35,493 bases of DNA from an uncultured Candidatus Melainabacteria bacterium. Lineage in GTDB: Bacteria; Cyanobacteriota; Vampirovibrionia; Gastranaerophilales; Gastranaerophilaceae. This document shows positions 26,656 through 33,653 of the stretch, piece after piece. The stretch is from positions 1-35,493 of the forward strand of contig CAKVLI010000016.1 in assembly GCA_934757155.1 (NCBI GenBank), in the 5' to 3' direction. Numbering within the stretch: the stretch's first letter is position 1; each line of letters starts with the position of its first letter. The notes under the pieces were generated by a model. That model had not been told where the DNA came from. It searched no databases and saw only the letters and a list, made by a program, of their open reading frames with translations. The translations under genes and the position numbers were made by a program.

Positions 26656-26684
26656 TTTACAATTGGTTTACCCTATGTTAAAAT
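26656..26684 (+). promoter_or_regulatory. Strong promoter of the leader ORF and membrane protein gene
   Basis: TTTACA (26656-26661), a 17-base spacer and TAAAAT (26679-26684) with TGT just before it make both a -35 and an extended -10. Transcription should start near 26691 and the RNA leader is about 165 bases long. Confidence 0.65.
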
Positions 26685-26706
26685 CAGTGAGCAAAGGAAA
26701 AGATTA

Positions 26707-26787
26707 ATGATTAATATTAGAAGACATCATCAACATTCACATCTGAACCCGAAGGGGCTCGGAGTTTTGTTGACTTTTCTTCTATAA
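26707..26787 (+). CDS. 26-residue His-rich leader peptide
   Basis: A small ORF with its own RBS (AAGGAAAAG, 26693-26701), encoding MINIRRHHQHSH followed by LNPKGLGVLLTFLL and TAA. Four of six codons at 26725-26742 are CAT (His). His codon clusters in short upstream ORFs are the hallmark of his-operon attenuators, yet the downstream gene is not a recognisable his gene. Its stop codon lies within an RNA stem that competes with Shine-Dalgarno pairing. Not a typical annotated gene; I infer a regulatory role. Confidence 0.6.
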   Translation: MINIRRHHQHSHLNPKGLGVLLTFLL

Positions 26788-26847
26788 ACTCCTTAATAAG
26801 GCTCTTTCGGGATAATTAAGAGAAAGTATAAGAGTCAATAAAAGGAG
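26748..26847 (+). promoter_or_regulatory. Candidate translational attenuator with alternative pairing over the RBS
   Basis: The outer stem pairs 26748-26759 with 26800-26811 (12 bp including three G-U pairs). The inner stem pairs GGAGTTT (26761-26767) with AAACTCC (26786-26792), 7 bp. CTCCTT (26789-26794), part of the inner stem's 3' arm, is exactly complementary to the downstream Shine-Dalgarno AAGGAG (26842-26847). The outer stem is not followed by a U-tract, so this is not a transcription terminator. See findings for the proposed switch. Confidence 0.55.
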
Positions 26848-26856
26848 AAAATTTAA

Positions 26857-28065
26857 ATGACACTAGTAAATATAATATCAGCTGTAGGTAATAATGCCGG
26901 AGTTTGGCCTTTGCTCGTAAGGGATTGCGGAATAGAAATCCCTTCAAAAGTTGCGATGACTTATTCGCAAAACATGAAAGATTCAAAACAGATGGCTAAA
27001 AATGCTGTCCGTGAGCGTTTGATTGATGAATATGGAACTTCTGCTATTTGGTTGGGCGGGATTCCTTTAATGGACTATCTTTGCAATAAAGGTATTGAAA
27101 AATTGGGTTACAATCCCAATATCAATCCTTCTTTATTCAAAGAAGACGCAAAGCAGGGAATGCAAAAGAATATCGAAAAGTTTAAAGAGATTGCACCGAA
27201 TGAAGTCAAAGAGATGGAAAAAGTTTTGAAAAACAAAAAAACATTTGAAAGACTTCTTGCAGGAAAATTTCTTCTTTCAACTGCTATACCTGTTTTATTG
27301 ATGGGATATTGTTTACCTAAGATGAATTTTGCACTGACTGCTAAGCTAAGAAAAAATCAGGCAGAAAAACAAGCTTTAACCTCACAAAAAGATACAGGCG
27401 GACAAAATATCTCTTTTAAAGGGGCAGTATCTACTCTTGCCAATATGTCCACAGTGAACAAAATGGCTGTGACTGACGGCGGTTTGACAGTCGGTCGTGT
27501 TGCAACTGCCAGAAACAAATACGAAAAACTTGAAATGGGCTTCAAAATGGCAGGTATGATGTTTTTGAACTTCGTTGCACCTTGGTGGATTGCAGCATTT
27601 TTTGATAAAGCTTCCGGAAAATTGTTTAATACTAACGTTAACCTTGACCCGAAAATTTTAAATGACAAAGAATTTTTAGAGTCTATAAAAAATAATTCTT
27701 TAAAAATGCCGGAGAAAGATGTTATTGAATTTTTGGATAAAAACCCGAAATCACAATTCTCAAAATACGCTGAAAAGTTCTGCGGAATAAGATATTTGGA
27801 CAACGAAATCCGCGACCCGCGCGCATTTGTAAACGAAGACAAAATTCTTAATCTAAAAAAAGAAATTGAAAAATTTGCTAAACAAGCGAAAGAAACAGGA
27901 AACGTAGACTCATTTGCAAAGAAAGCTCTAAGAGTAAAATCCGGTAATATTCTTGCAAATGTTGCTCTAAGCAGCTTTTTATTGGCCGTTGCGTTACCTA
28001 AAGCGACATTCATTCTTCGTAAAAAAGTAACCGGCTCTGACGCTGAACCGGGACTGGTCAAGTAA
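26857..28065 (+). CDS. Unrecognised membrane protein with internal duplication (paralogue of 32037-33560)
   Basis: 402 residues, no known family recognised. It has two related halves. Each ends in a hydrophobic segment followed by PK and an aromatic/basic stretch: CLPKMNFALTAKLRK (about 152-166) and ALPKATFILRKKVTG (about 379-393). The second half opens with NISFKGAVSTL (S186) and contains DGGLTVGRVATAR. The 507-residue protein at 32037 shows the same order and ends alike (TG-x-DA-x-PG). There is no signal peptide; about three or four membrane segments. RBS AAGGAG (26842-26847) lies nine bases before ATG and may be masked by the upstream leader RNA. Role unknown. Confidence 0.7.
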   Translation: MTLVNIISAVGNNAGVWPLLVRDCGIEIPSKVAMTYSQNMKDSKQMAKNAVRERLIDEYGTSAIWLGGIPLMDYLCNKGIEKLGYNPNINPSLFKEDAKQGMQKNIEKFKEIAPNEVKEMEKVLKNKKTFERLLAGKFLLSTAIPVLLMGYCLPKMNFALTAKLRKNQAEKQALTSQKDTGGQNISFKGAVSTLANMSTVNKMAVTDGGLTVGRVATARNKYEKLEMGFKMAGMMFLNFVAPWWIAAFFDKASGKLFNTNVNLDPKILNDKEFLESIKNNSLKMPEKDVIEFLDKNPKSQFSKYAEKFCGIRYLDNEIRDPRAFVNEDKILNLKKEIEKFAKQAKETGNVDSFAKKALRVKSGNILANVALSSFLLAVALPKATFILRKKVTGSDAEPGLVK

Positions 28066-28149
28066 TATAAAGATTATATAAGGATTTCAGGTTTAGAGAT
28101 TTTTTTATACTATACTTGAAGAGTAGTTAATTTATTATGGAGAAAGAGA

Positions 28150-28986
28150 ATGACAAATAATTCATCAGTTTTGGAAAAAACATCAATTCATCCGTCTGCG
28201 GTTATTCATCCTTCTGCACAAATTGCAGAAGGTGTAACTATCGGACCTAACGTTGTAATCGGCGAAGGTGTTACTATTGGAAAAGGTACACGTGTTATTG
28301 CAAACGCATATATTGAGTTTGCTGAAATTGGTGAAAATTGTACTATATCACCGTTTTCAACAATCGGTTCCGAACCTCAAGATTTGGGTTACAAAGGTGA
28401 GGCAACCAAAGTTGTTATAGGTAACGAAACTATTATCAAAGAAAATGTAACAATTCACAGAGGCGCTGCATGTGGAGATTTTACAACAAGAATCGGTAAC
28501 AAATGCTTATTGATGGTTGGTTCTCACGTGGCTCACAACTGCGTGCTTGCTGACCAAGTTATTCTTGCAAACTTAGTAACTTTGGGCGGTCATGTTCACG
28601 TTGGATTTGGCGCATTCGTTGGCGGTATGAGCGTATTCCACCAAAATATCAGAATTGGTGATATGGCAATCATCAGCGGATTTTCTGCTTCACGTCAAGA
28701 TATCCTTCCTTACTCAAAAGGTGAAGGCAGACCTCCTGTTCCAAGAGGACTTAACGTAATTGCGATGAAGAGAAGAGGGGTTTCTCAAGAAATCAGAACT
28801 GCAACTAATGAAGCGTTCAAGTTATTGATTTCTGAAGAGTATAACACTTCTCAAGCAATTGAAAAAATTAAAGCTGAAATTCCGATGAACGAATACATTG
28901 AGAAAATGATTGATTTTATTCAAACATCTAAACGAGGTGTTTTGTTAAAATCACATAAATCAGGATATCAATCATTAGACGAATAG
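28150..28986 (+). CDS. lpxA: UDP-N-acetylglucosamine acyltransferase LpxA
   Basis: First enzyme of lipid A synthesis, transferring a hydroxyacyl chain from ACP to UDP-GlcNAc. The N-terminus is a left-handed beta-helix of hexapeptide repeats (IHPSAVIHPSAQIAEGVTIG). Family motifs follow: SEPQDLGYKGE, VTIHRGA, GSHVAHNC with the catalytic His129, and GLNVIAMKRRGVS. A C-terminal helical domain completes 278 residues (E. coli 262). The RBS GGAGAAAG is five bases from ATG. Presence of LpxA argues for an outer membrane with lipid A. The other lpx genes are not in the window. Confidence 0.95.
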   Translation: MTNNSSVLEKTSIHPSAVIHPSAQIAEGVTIGPNVVIGEGVTIGKGTRVIANAYIEFAEIGENCTISPFSTIGSEPQDLGYKGEATKVVIGNETIIKENVTIHRGAACGDFTTRIGNKCLLMVGSHVAHNCVLADQVILANLVTLGGHVHVGFGAFVGGMSVFHQNIRIGDMAIISGFSASRQDILPYSKGEGRPPVPRGLNVIAMKRRGVSQEIRTATNEAFKLLISEEYNTSQAIEKIKAEIPMNEYIEKMIDFIQTSKRGVLLKSHKSGYQSLDE

Positions 28987-29012
28987 CCAGTCAAATGTAT
29001 TTTGTACACTTT

Positions 29013-29048
29013 ATAAGCAAAGCCCTGTTCATACAGGGTTTTGCTTAT
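29013..29048 (+). terminator. Hairpin terminator after lpxA
   Basis: ATAAGCAAAGCCCTG (29013-29027) and CAGGGTTTTGCTTAT (29034-29048) form a 15-bp stem with one G-U pair and a six-base loop. The U-tract is short and interrupted (TTTG), so termination may be partial. It stands 27 bases beyond the lpxA stop. Confidence 0.72.
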
Positions 29049-29084
29049 TTGTAAATAATTGTAAACTTTGAAACGATATAACTC

Positions 29085-29114
29085 TTGACATAAATTTCTT
29101 ATGTGCAATAATAT
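29085..29114 (+). promoter_or_regulatory. Consensus promoter of candidate sRNA
   Basis: A perfect TTGACA (29085-29090) is followed after 18 bases by TAATAT (29109-29114). This is the best consensus -35 in the window. The start is predicted near 29121, and no ORF with an RBS follows before the terminator at 29230-29259. Confidence 0.65.
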
Positions 29115-29120
29115 AAATAC

Positions 29121-29259
29121 ACACTTTAAGTGTAGCCGAAACACTAAATAGTAAAACAAACCCCCAAAAATCATATAAACTCCTAGATAATAAACACTAA
29201 AAAGACCATTAGGATGCAGAAAACAAAACCCACTCGACACACACCGAGTGGTTTTTTTT
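29121..29259 (+). ncRNA. Candidate small RNA of about 139 nt
   Basis: It is bounded by a consensus promoter and a perfect terminator. It begins with ACACT-TTA-AGTGT, a small 5' hairpin, then an A/C-rich unpaired stretch lacking G. ACTCCT (29179-29184), an anti-Shine-Dalgarno word, lies in the middle; TCCTA (29181-29185) could pair with TAGGA (29210-29214). There is no plausible coding frame. I do not match it to 6S, tmRNA, RNase P or SRP RNA. The ACUCCU core recalls the cyanobacterial Yfr1 motif ACUCCUCACAC, but only the first six bases agree. Confidence 0.55.
29230..29259 (+). terminator. Rho-independent terminator of the sRNA
   Basis: CCACTCG (29230-29236) pairs with CGAGTGG (29245-29251) around an eight-base loop and is followed by eight T. 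It is textbook in form and ends 34 bases before the EamA gene. Confidence 0.9.
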
Positions 29260-29278
29260 ATGCTTGCGCAATTGATTA

Positions 29279-29293
29279 TGATACAATTGTCGT
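29279..29293 (+). promoter_or_regulatory. Extended -10 giving a leaderless EamA transcript
   Basis: TGATACAAT (29279-29287) is an extended -10; ATG 29294 follows after six bases with no Shine-Dalgarno, as at era. Confidence 0.55.
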
Positions 29294-30118
29294 ATGTTTT
29301 ATATAATACTTGGTGTAATTTCCAGAATTTTTTCAAATACATATTTGAATGTTTTTCAAAAGATATTAACAAACAATGGTGAAAAACCTTCTGTTATTAA
29401 TTTTTATACCTATTTAGGATTAGTTTTAATTGGGATTTTAGTTTGCCCAAACCCTATTTTTACAACTGAGATTTTGACAAATATTATAATAATGGGAGTT
29501 TTAGGTGCTTTGGGAAACTATTTTATAATAAAGGCTCTCTCTTGTGGAGAATTATCAAGTGTTGCACCGATTAATTCATACAAGCCAGTAGTTGCACTTA
29601 TTTTAGGAATTATTTTGCTAGGCGAAACTCCTGATATTCAAGCAACTTTTGGGATTTTATTAATCATATTCGGAACATTTGTTCTAACATCCACAAAATT
29701 TTTATTATCAAAAGCTTTTGCATTTCGTGTGCTTGCTCTCATTTTTTCCGCATCAGAAGCAATTTTTATAAAGAAAATAATATTATTATCAAATATTCAA
29801 TCTTGTTTTCTATATTGGACAGCTGCAGGACTTATTTTTGCGCTTATTTTTGCTTTATTTTCAGGACACAAAATCTCTATTAAGCAGGAAAACTTTAAAT
29901 TTCAACTTTGTTTGATTGTGCTTGTCGCTATAATGCAATATTCAACAAACTACGTATTTTCAAAAATGAATGTTGCATACGCCCTTGCTCTCTTTCAGCT
30001 TTCAACTATTTTGAGTGTAATTGTTGGTGCAGCAACTTTTAAAGAAGGACAAATTCTACGGAAATTAATTGGTGCTTCTGTAATGGCAATTGGTGCGGTT
30101 TGTATTATACTCGCTTAA
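29294..30118 (+). CDS. EamA/DMT-family membrane transporter
   Basis: 274 residues forming about ten hydrophobic helices in two halves, as in the drug/metabolite transporter superfamily. The end of the first half has the telling pattern PINSYKPVVALILGIILLGE (about 94-113). The second half mirrors it with ALALFQLSTILSVIVGAATF. These carry small metabolites or drugs across the inner membrane; substrate unknown. The ATG directly at the predicted transcription start suggests leaderless translation. Its 3' end overlaps the convergent tag gene by 14 bases. Confidence 0.88.
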   Translation: MFYIILGVISRIFSNTYLNVFQKILTNNGEKPSVINFYTYLGLVLIGILVCPNPIFTTEILTNIIIMGVLGALGNYFIIKALSCGELSSVAPINSYKPVVALILGIILLGETPDIQATFGILLIIFGTFVLTSTKFLLSKAFAFRVLALIFSASEAIFIKKIILLSNIQSCFLYWTAAGLIFALIFALFSGHKISIKQENFKFQLCLIVLVAIMQYSTNYVFSKMNVAYALALFQLSTILSVIVGAATFKEGQILRKLIGASVMAIGAVCIILA

Positions 30119-30650
30119 AACACCCTTTTTCGTGGTCGTTTACGACTCCGATTGCCTGCAGATAAGAATAAATAATTACAGTTCCGACGTATTTCATTCC
30201 TCTGCGTTTTAAATCTTTTGAAATAGCATCTGATAAAGGAGTGCTTACAAGAACTTCATCCGATTTACTGTAGATAACTTTATCATTCGTAAAACTCCAG
30301 ATATATTTTGAAAAGCTTCCAAACTCTTTTTGGATTTCTATAAATATTTTTGCGTTATTTATCGCAGAATTAATTTTACTTCGACTTCTGATTATATCAG
30401 CATTTTGTAATAACTTTTCGACCCTGTTCTCACTATATTTTGCGACCTTGTTATAGTTGAAATTGTCAAACGCTTTTCTAAAAGCTTCTCTTTTCTTTAA
30501 TACCGTAATCCATGATAAACCTGCTTGAAAACCTTCAAGAATAAGAAGTTCAAACAATTCTTTGTCGTCATGTTTAGGTTCGCCCCACTCCTTATCGTGG
30601 TATTTTACATATATGTCAGACTTTTCATCTACCCAATGGCATCTTTTCAT
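30105..30650 (-). CDS. tag: DNA-3-methyladenine glycosylase I
   Basis: Tag removes 3-methyladenine from alkylated DNA. The N-terminal zinc-binding RCHWV is followed by YHDKEWG and then LFELLILEGFQAGLSW (about 34-49), the helix-hairpin region holding the essential Glu. Towards the end, RRGMKYVGTVIIYSYLQAIG and NDHEKGC contribute the remaining zinc ligands (His, Cys). The 181-residue length is typical. Its ATG overlaps the stop of rbgA (ATGA), so it is the third gene of rplS-rbgA-tag. Confidence 0.94.
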   Translation of the reverse strand: MKRCHWVDEKSDIYVKYHDKEWGEPKHDDKELFELLILEGFQAGLSWITVLKKREAFRKAFDNFNYNKVAKYSENRVEKLLQNADIIRSRSKINSAINNAKIFIEIQKEFGSFSKYIWSFTNDKVIYSKSDEVLVSTPLSDAISKDLKRRGMKYVGTVIIYSYLQAIGVVNDHEKGCFKRV

Positions 30651-31498
30651 ACAGGCATCTCATCCAGTATAAATTGCCCCAAACGACCGTCACGGAAATC
30701 TTTAAGTACATAAATGGCTGTTCTTTCATAGTCAGGGTCGTTTCCTTTTCTCAGCCAATTTCTTGAAACCGCAATGTTTCCAAGAGAAAGCTCTTCGACT
30801 TTGTAATACTCACAAACCTGATTTTTGTATTCACCTTCTGATAATAATTCCAAAAGGGCAGATGCTACAGGCTCAGGGGAGTACGCATTCTCTGATACAG
30901 AGCTCACAAATGCAAGCTTAACTGCCTGAAGCTGATCGTCTTGACGAGTCGGTATAATCCCCGGAGTATCTAATAAATCTAATTTAGGGTTAATTCTAAC
31001 CCATTGCTGTTGTCTTGTGACACCAGCTTTTGCACCGACTTTGGTTTTAGAGGATTTTGTAAGTTTATTTATAACGCTGGATTTTCCGACATTTGGCATG
31101 CCAACAACCATTGCTCTCGCTGCACGTCTTAATAAGCCTTTTGCCATAAGCGCCTGAATTTTTGGCTCGCTCAATTCTACTGCAGACTTAATAACAGAAG
31201 CAAGGTCCTTTGAACCCTTCGCTTCTGTCAGTATAACTTTACAGTCGGTGGTTTTATTAAGATATTCTGCCCAGTTTTTTAAATACCTTTTGTCTGCTAA
31301 ATCGGCTTTATTCAACAAGAGAAGCCTTGGTTTTTCACCCAAGAGCTTCTCTATGTCTGCATAACTACTGCTTAAAGGTAATCTTGCATCACGCACCTCA
31401 ATCACCACATCAACCAAATTCAGTTGTTCTTTTAGCTGACGTTCCGCCTTCGCTATGTGACCTGGGTACCAGTGAATGTGCAGCTTATCTTTTTTCAA
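30647..31498 (-). CDS. rbgA: RbgA/YlqF, circularly permuted GTPase for 50S assembly
   Basis: RbgA acts late in large-subunit maturation. The N-terminal HWYPGHIAKAERQL matches the family opening. The G motifs come in permuted order: NKAD (G4) near residue 58, then GMPNVGKSSVINKL (G1) near 132, a Thr switch, and DTPGI (G3). The C-terminal helical domain completes 283 residues. It starts at TTG inside the last codons of rplS, with AAGGA five bases upstream, so translation is coupled. The rplS-rbgA pairing is common in bacteria and supports the call. Confidence 0.93.
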   Translation of the reverse strand: MKKDKLHIHWYPGHIAKAERQLKEQLNLVDVVIEVRDARLPLSSSYADIEKLLGEKPRLLLLNKADLADKRYLKNWAEYLNKTTDCKVILTEAKGSKDLASVIKSAVELSEPKIQALMAKGLLRRAARAMVVGMPNVGKSSVINKLTKSSKTKVGAKAGVTRQQQWVRINPKLDLLDTPGIIPTRQDDQLQAVKLAFVSSVSENAYSPEPVASALLELLSEGEYKNQVCEYYKVEELSLGNIAVSRNWLRKGNDPDYERTAIYVLKDFRDGRLGQFILDEMPV

Positions 31499-31838
31499 TT
31501 TTTTCCTTAATACGAGTTGCTTTACCTGAACGTTCTCTCAAGTAGTACAACTTAGCACGTTTTACATCACCTTTTCTAAGAACTTGAATTTTTTCGATAC
31601 GTGGAGAGTATACTAAAAATACACGTTCAACACCAACACCTTGGAATACTTTTCTAACAGTAATAGTTTTGTTAATTCCTGAGCCGTGTTCAGCGATGAT
31701 TGCGCCTTCGTAAGCCTGTATTCTTTCTTTATTACCTTCCACAATTCTGCAGAATACCTTAACAGTGTCACCCGGGTTCATATCAGGTAATTCTCTTGTT
31801 GTGTATTCCTTTTCTAAATTACTAATAATAGGATTCAT
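31485..31838 (-). CDS. rplS: 50S ribosomal protein L19
   Basis: 117 residues with the family hallmarks PGDTVKVFCRIVEGNKERIQ, the SH3-like core FQGVGVERVFLVYSP, and the basic end VKRAKLYYLRERSGKATRIKE. L19 sits at the 30S-50S interface. First gene of rplS-rbgA-tag; RBS AAGGAA lies about eight bases before ATG. A TATACT (31881-31876) upstream is a plausible -10 with a leader of about 30 bases. Confidence 0.97.
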   Translation of the reverse strand: MNPIISNLEKEYTTRELPDMNPGDTVKVFCRIVEGNKERIQAYEGAIIAEHGSGINKTITVRKVFQGVGVERVFLVYSPRIEKIQVLRKGDVKRAKLYYLRERSGKATRIKEKIEKR

Positions 31839-31948
31839 TTTTGCTATTCCTTATATTTTGACTACGTATACATTTAGTATAATCATAAATAAAACAAAAA
31901 CTAAAAACAAGTATATGTAAAATATTTAGACCGAATTGTAAACATTTT

Positions 31949-31977
31949 TTTACTTTTGTAACATTTTTCGATAGAAT
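31949..31977 (+). promoter_or_regulatory. Promoter of the 507-residue membrane protein gene
   Basis: TTTACT (31949-31954), a 17-base spacer and TAGAAT (31972-31977) point to a start near 31984, leaving about 53 bases of leader. The gene starts at TTG 32037, with AAAGG (32024-32028) eight bases before it. Confidence 0.55.
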
Positions 31978-32036
31978 TAGCAAAAGTAGGAATTCACGAA
32001 CATTAACTAATTAGCCGAACGTGAAAGGTATTAAAA

Positions 32037-33560
32037 TTGAATCCCGTTTCAAATAGCAATAGATTCTCAAAGTTTATAACAGCGATGACTAAGAAGGATG
32101 CTTTGGCACCTGTCGTTGCGCTGGAGGCTACTGTTGTCGGTGGCAGAACTCTTCAAGCATACAAGAGAGGGAAAGGGGATGAAGCTAGAGAGAGATTTTT
32201 GGAAGAAATTACAGGTTCAATAGTTTGGTTATGGGGCGTGAAGGTTCTTAACAATTTGGGTGACAACATTCTTAAGAAGGTGCTTAAATCTGCTAATAAC
32301 TTTGATGTCGGTACTGATAAAGTTTTGAGAACACCTTTTCAAAACTTTATGAAAAAGGTTGCACCTAAAGGCTTCTCTGAAGGTCAGGTTGCACTTATGA
32401 AGGGTGCAAAAGTGTTATCAAGTATTTTAATAGCCAACCTGTTTATAGGTTTTGTTGTACCTAAAGTCAATCACTATATAACTAATACCATAAGACATAA
32501 TAAACATGAACATGATGAAGAAATACTTCACTCAAACGATAAATTGGAGCTTTCTGAGAATAATGTTGAGTCAGCAAATCCTTCCTTCAAAGGCGGGATG
32601 GCTGCTTTGAACGCGTTTACAAATGCAATTGAGAATACTAATACCGGTAAACTTCTTTCAACCGACTTGGGTATTGCCGGCGGAAGGGCATTGAATGCAA
32701 GAAGCGGCGAAGAAAGAAGAGAAATCTTATTTAGAGACTTGGGCTCAATCTATTTCTATATGTGGGCACAGGGTCATGTTATTGATTTAATGAACTTTGC
32801 GGAAACCGGCAAATTTTCAAGATTAAATCCGGGTAGTGCTGGTACGTTGACAGAATATTTGAATGAATTTATCACTAAAAATGGCGGTGAAATGAATGTT
32901 GAGGATTTCAAAAAAGCTATGCTCGGCAAAAATGCTTATGAAATCAAATTACCTAATGATGTTAAATTTGAATCAGGCAGCCTCTCATCTTTCCAAAAAC
33001 TAATGAGCAAGTTTAGAAAAACAAAGGCAGAGCCTTTGCAAGTTGCAAAAGTTAAAGATTTGGAGCAGTTAGAACGTTTTGCTAAAGATTCAAAATTAAT
33101 GGATAGAATTCGTGAGATGGCGAAACTTCAACCTGAAAAAATGGGCGAAGCAGTCATTACAAAACAACAATTAATTGATGCGATAAATGTTGCAGAAATA
33201 AATGACCCTAAATTCCTCAAAAAAGCAATTGAGGAGTTTACAGAAGGTGCTTGCACAGATGAATTCAGATATGTTTCTGATTCAAGAATAAGAAAATTCA
33301 AAAGAGAAATGGAAGAATTTGTTGAACAATTGTGTAAGAGTGCTAAAGACGGCAAAATTAACAAAAAAGCAATTGACAAATTCCATAGCAAAAATGTCAT
33401 ATTCAGCGCACTCAATTTCGCATCAGGTTTTGCTGTTGCAGCCTTATTCTTGTCAACAATCATTCCAAAAATTCAATATTATATTACAAGAAAATCTACC
33501 GGTGTTGATGCGTTTCCTGGAACGTATGATTTCAAAAAGCACGAAGAACGTCCGTACTAA
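32037..33560 (+). CDS. Unrecognised membrane protein with internal duplication (paralogue of 26857-28065)
   Basis: 507 residues from TTG; a later ATG (32083) is possible but would drop the MNPVSN start, which resembles other genes here. Each half has a GGR-x-L block followed by E-x-R and a Trp-containing hydrophobic stretch (VVGGRTLQAYKRGKGDEARE at about 33-52; IAGGRALNARSGEERREILF at about 216-235). Each then closes with a membrane segment and a PK motif (VVPKVNHYITNTI near 141; IIPKIQYYITRKS near 476). NPSFKGG (S183) marks the second half. The C-terminus TGVDAFPG matches the paralogue. Function unknown. Confidence 0.7.
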   Translation: MNPVSNSNRFSKFITAMTKKDALAPVVALEATVVGGRTLQAYKRGKGDEARERFLEEITGSIVWLWGVKVLNNLGDNILKKVLKSANNFDVGTDKVLRTPFQNFMKKVAPKGFSEGQVALMKGAKVLSSILIANLFIGFVVPKVNHYITNTIRHNKHEHDEEILHSNDKLELSENNVESANPSFKGGMAALNAFTNAIENTNTGKLLSTDLGIAGGRALNARSGEERREILFRDLGSIYFYMWAQGHVIDLMNFAETGKFSRLNPGSAGTLTEYLNEFITKNGGEMNVEDFKKAMLGKNAYEIKLPNDVKFESGSLSSFQKLMSKFRKTKAEPLQVAKVKDLEQLERFAKDSKLMDRIREMAKLQPEKMGEAVITKQQLIDAINVAEINDPKFLKKAIEEFTEGACTDEFRYVSDSRIRKFKREMEEFVEQLCKSAKDGKINKKAIDKFHSKNVIFSALNFASGFAVAALFLSTIIPKIQYYITRKSTGVDAFPGTYDFKKHEERPY

Positions 33561-33608
33561 GGTTGTGGTTTTTGATTAAAACTTGTGGTATTCTGTAGTA
33601 TTTTATAG

Positions 33609-33653
33609 TTACACTTTTTGATTTGTTATAGTTGGTGTCAATTCGACTTTCAT
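33609..33653 (-). pseudogene. Truncated fourth copy of the tandem small-protein gene
   Basis: It reads MKVELTPTITNQKV then TAA, identical in frame and nearly in bases to the start of the three intact copies. Its ATG overlaps the stop of the third copy (ATGA) exactly as the intact copies overlap each other. Homology ends at the stop, so the rest of the gene was deleted. Confidence 0.8.

Noticed and set aside
26707..26811. Classical his-operon transcription attenuator
   Set aside because: The outer hairpin is followed by ATAATT rather than a U-tract, and the downstream gene is not a histidine biosynthesis gene; RBS masking fits better.
27357..28061. 234-codon open frame antisense to the 402-residue membrane protein
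   Set aside because: It is a mirror of the real gene's codon pattern, has no RBS and no family motif; the sense frame has RBS, promoter and a paralogue.
29121..29259. 6S RNA, tmRNA or SRP RNA identity for the sRNA
   Set aside because: No central-bubble duplex, tRNA-like ends or Alu/S-domain motifs visible; kept as an unassigned sRNA.
28968..29372. 134-codon minus-strand frame between lpxA and the EamA gene
   Set aside because: It crosses two hairpin terminators and the consensus promoter, lacks an RBS, and overlaps the start of the transporter gene.
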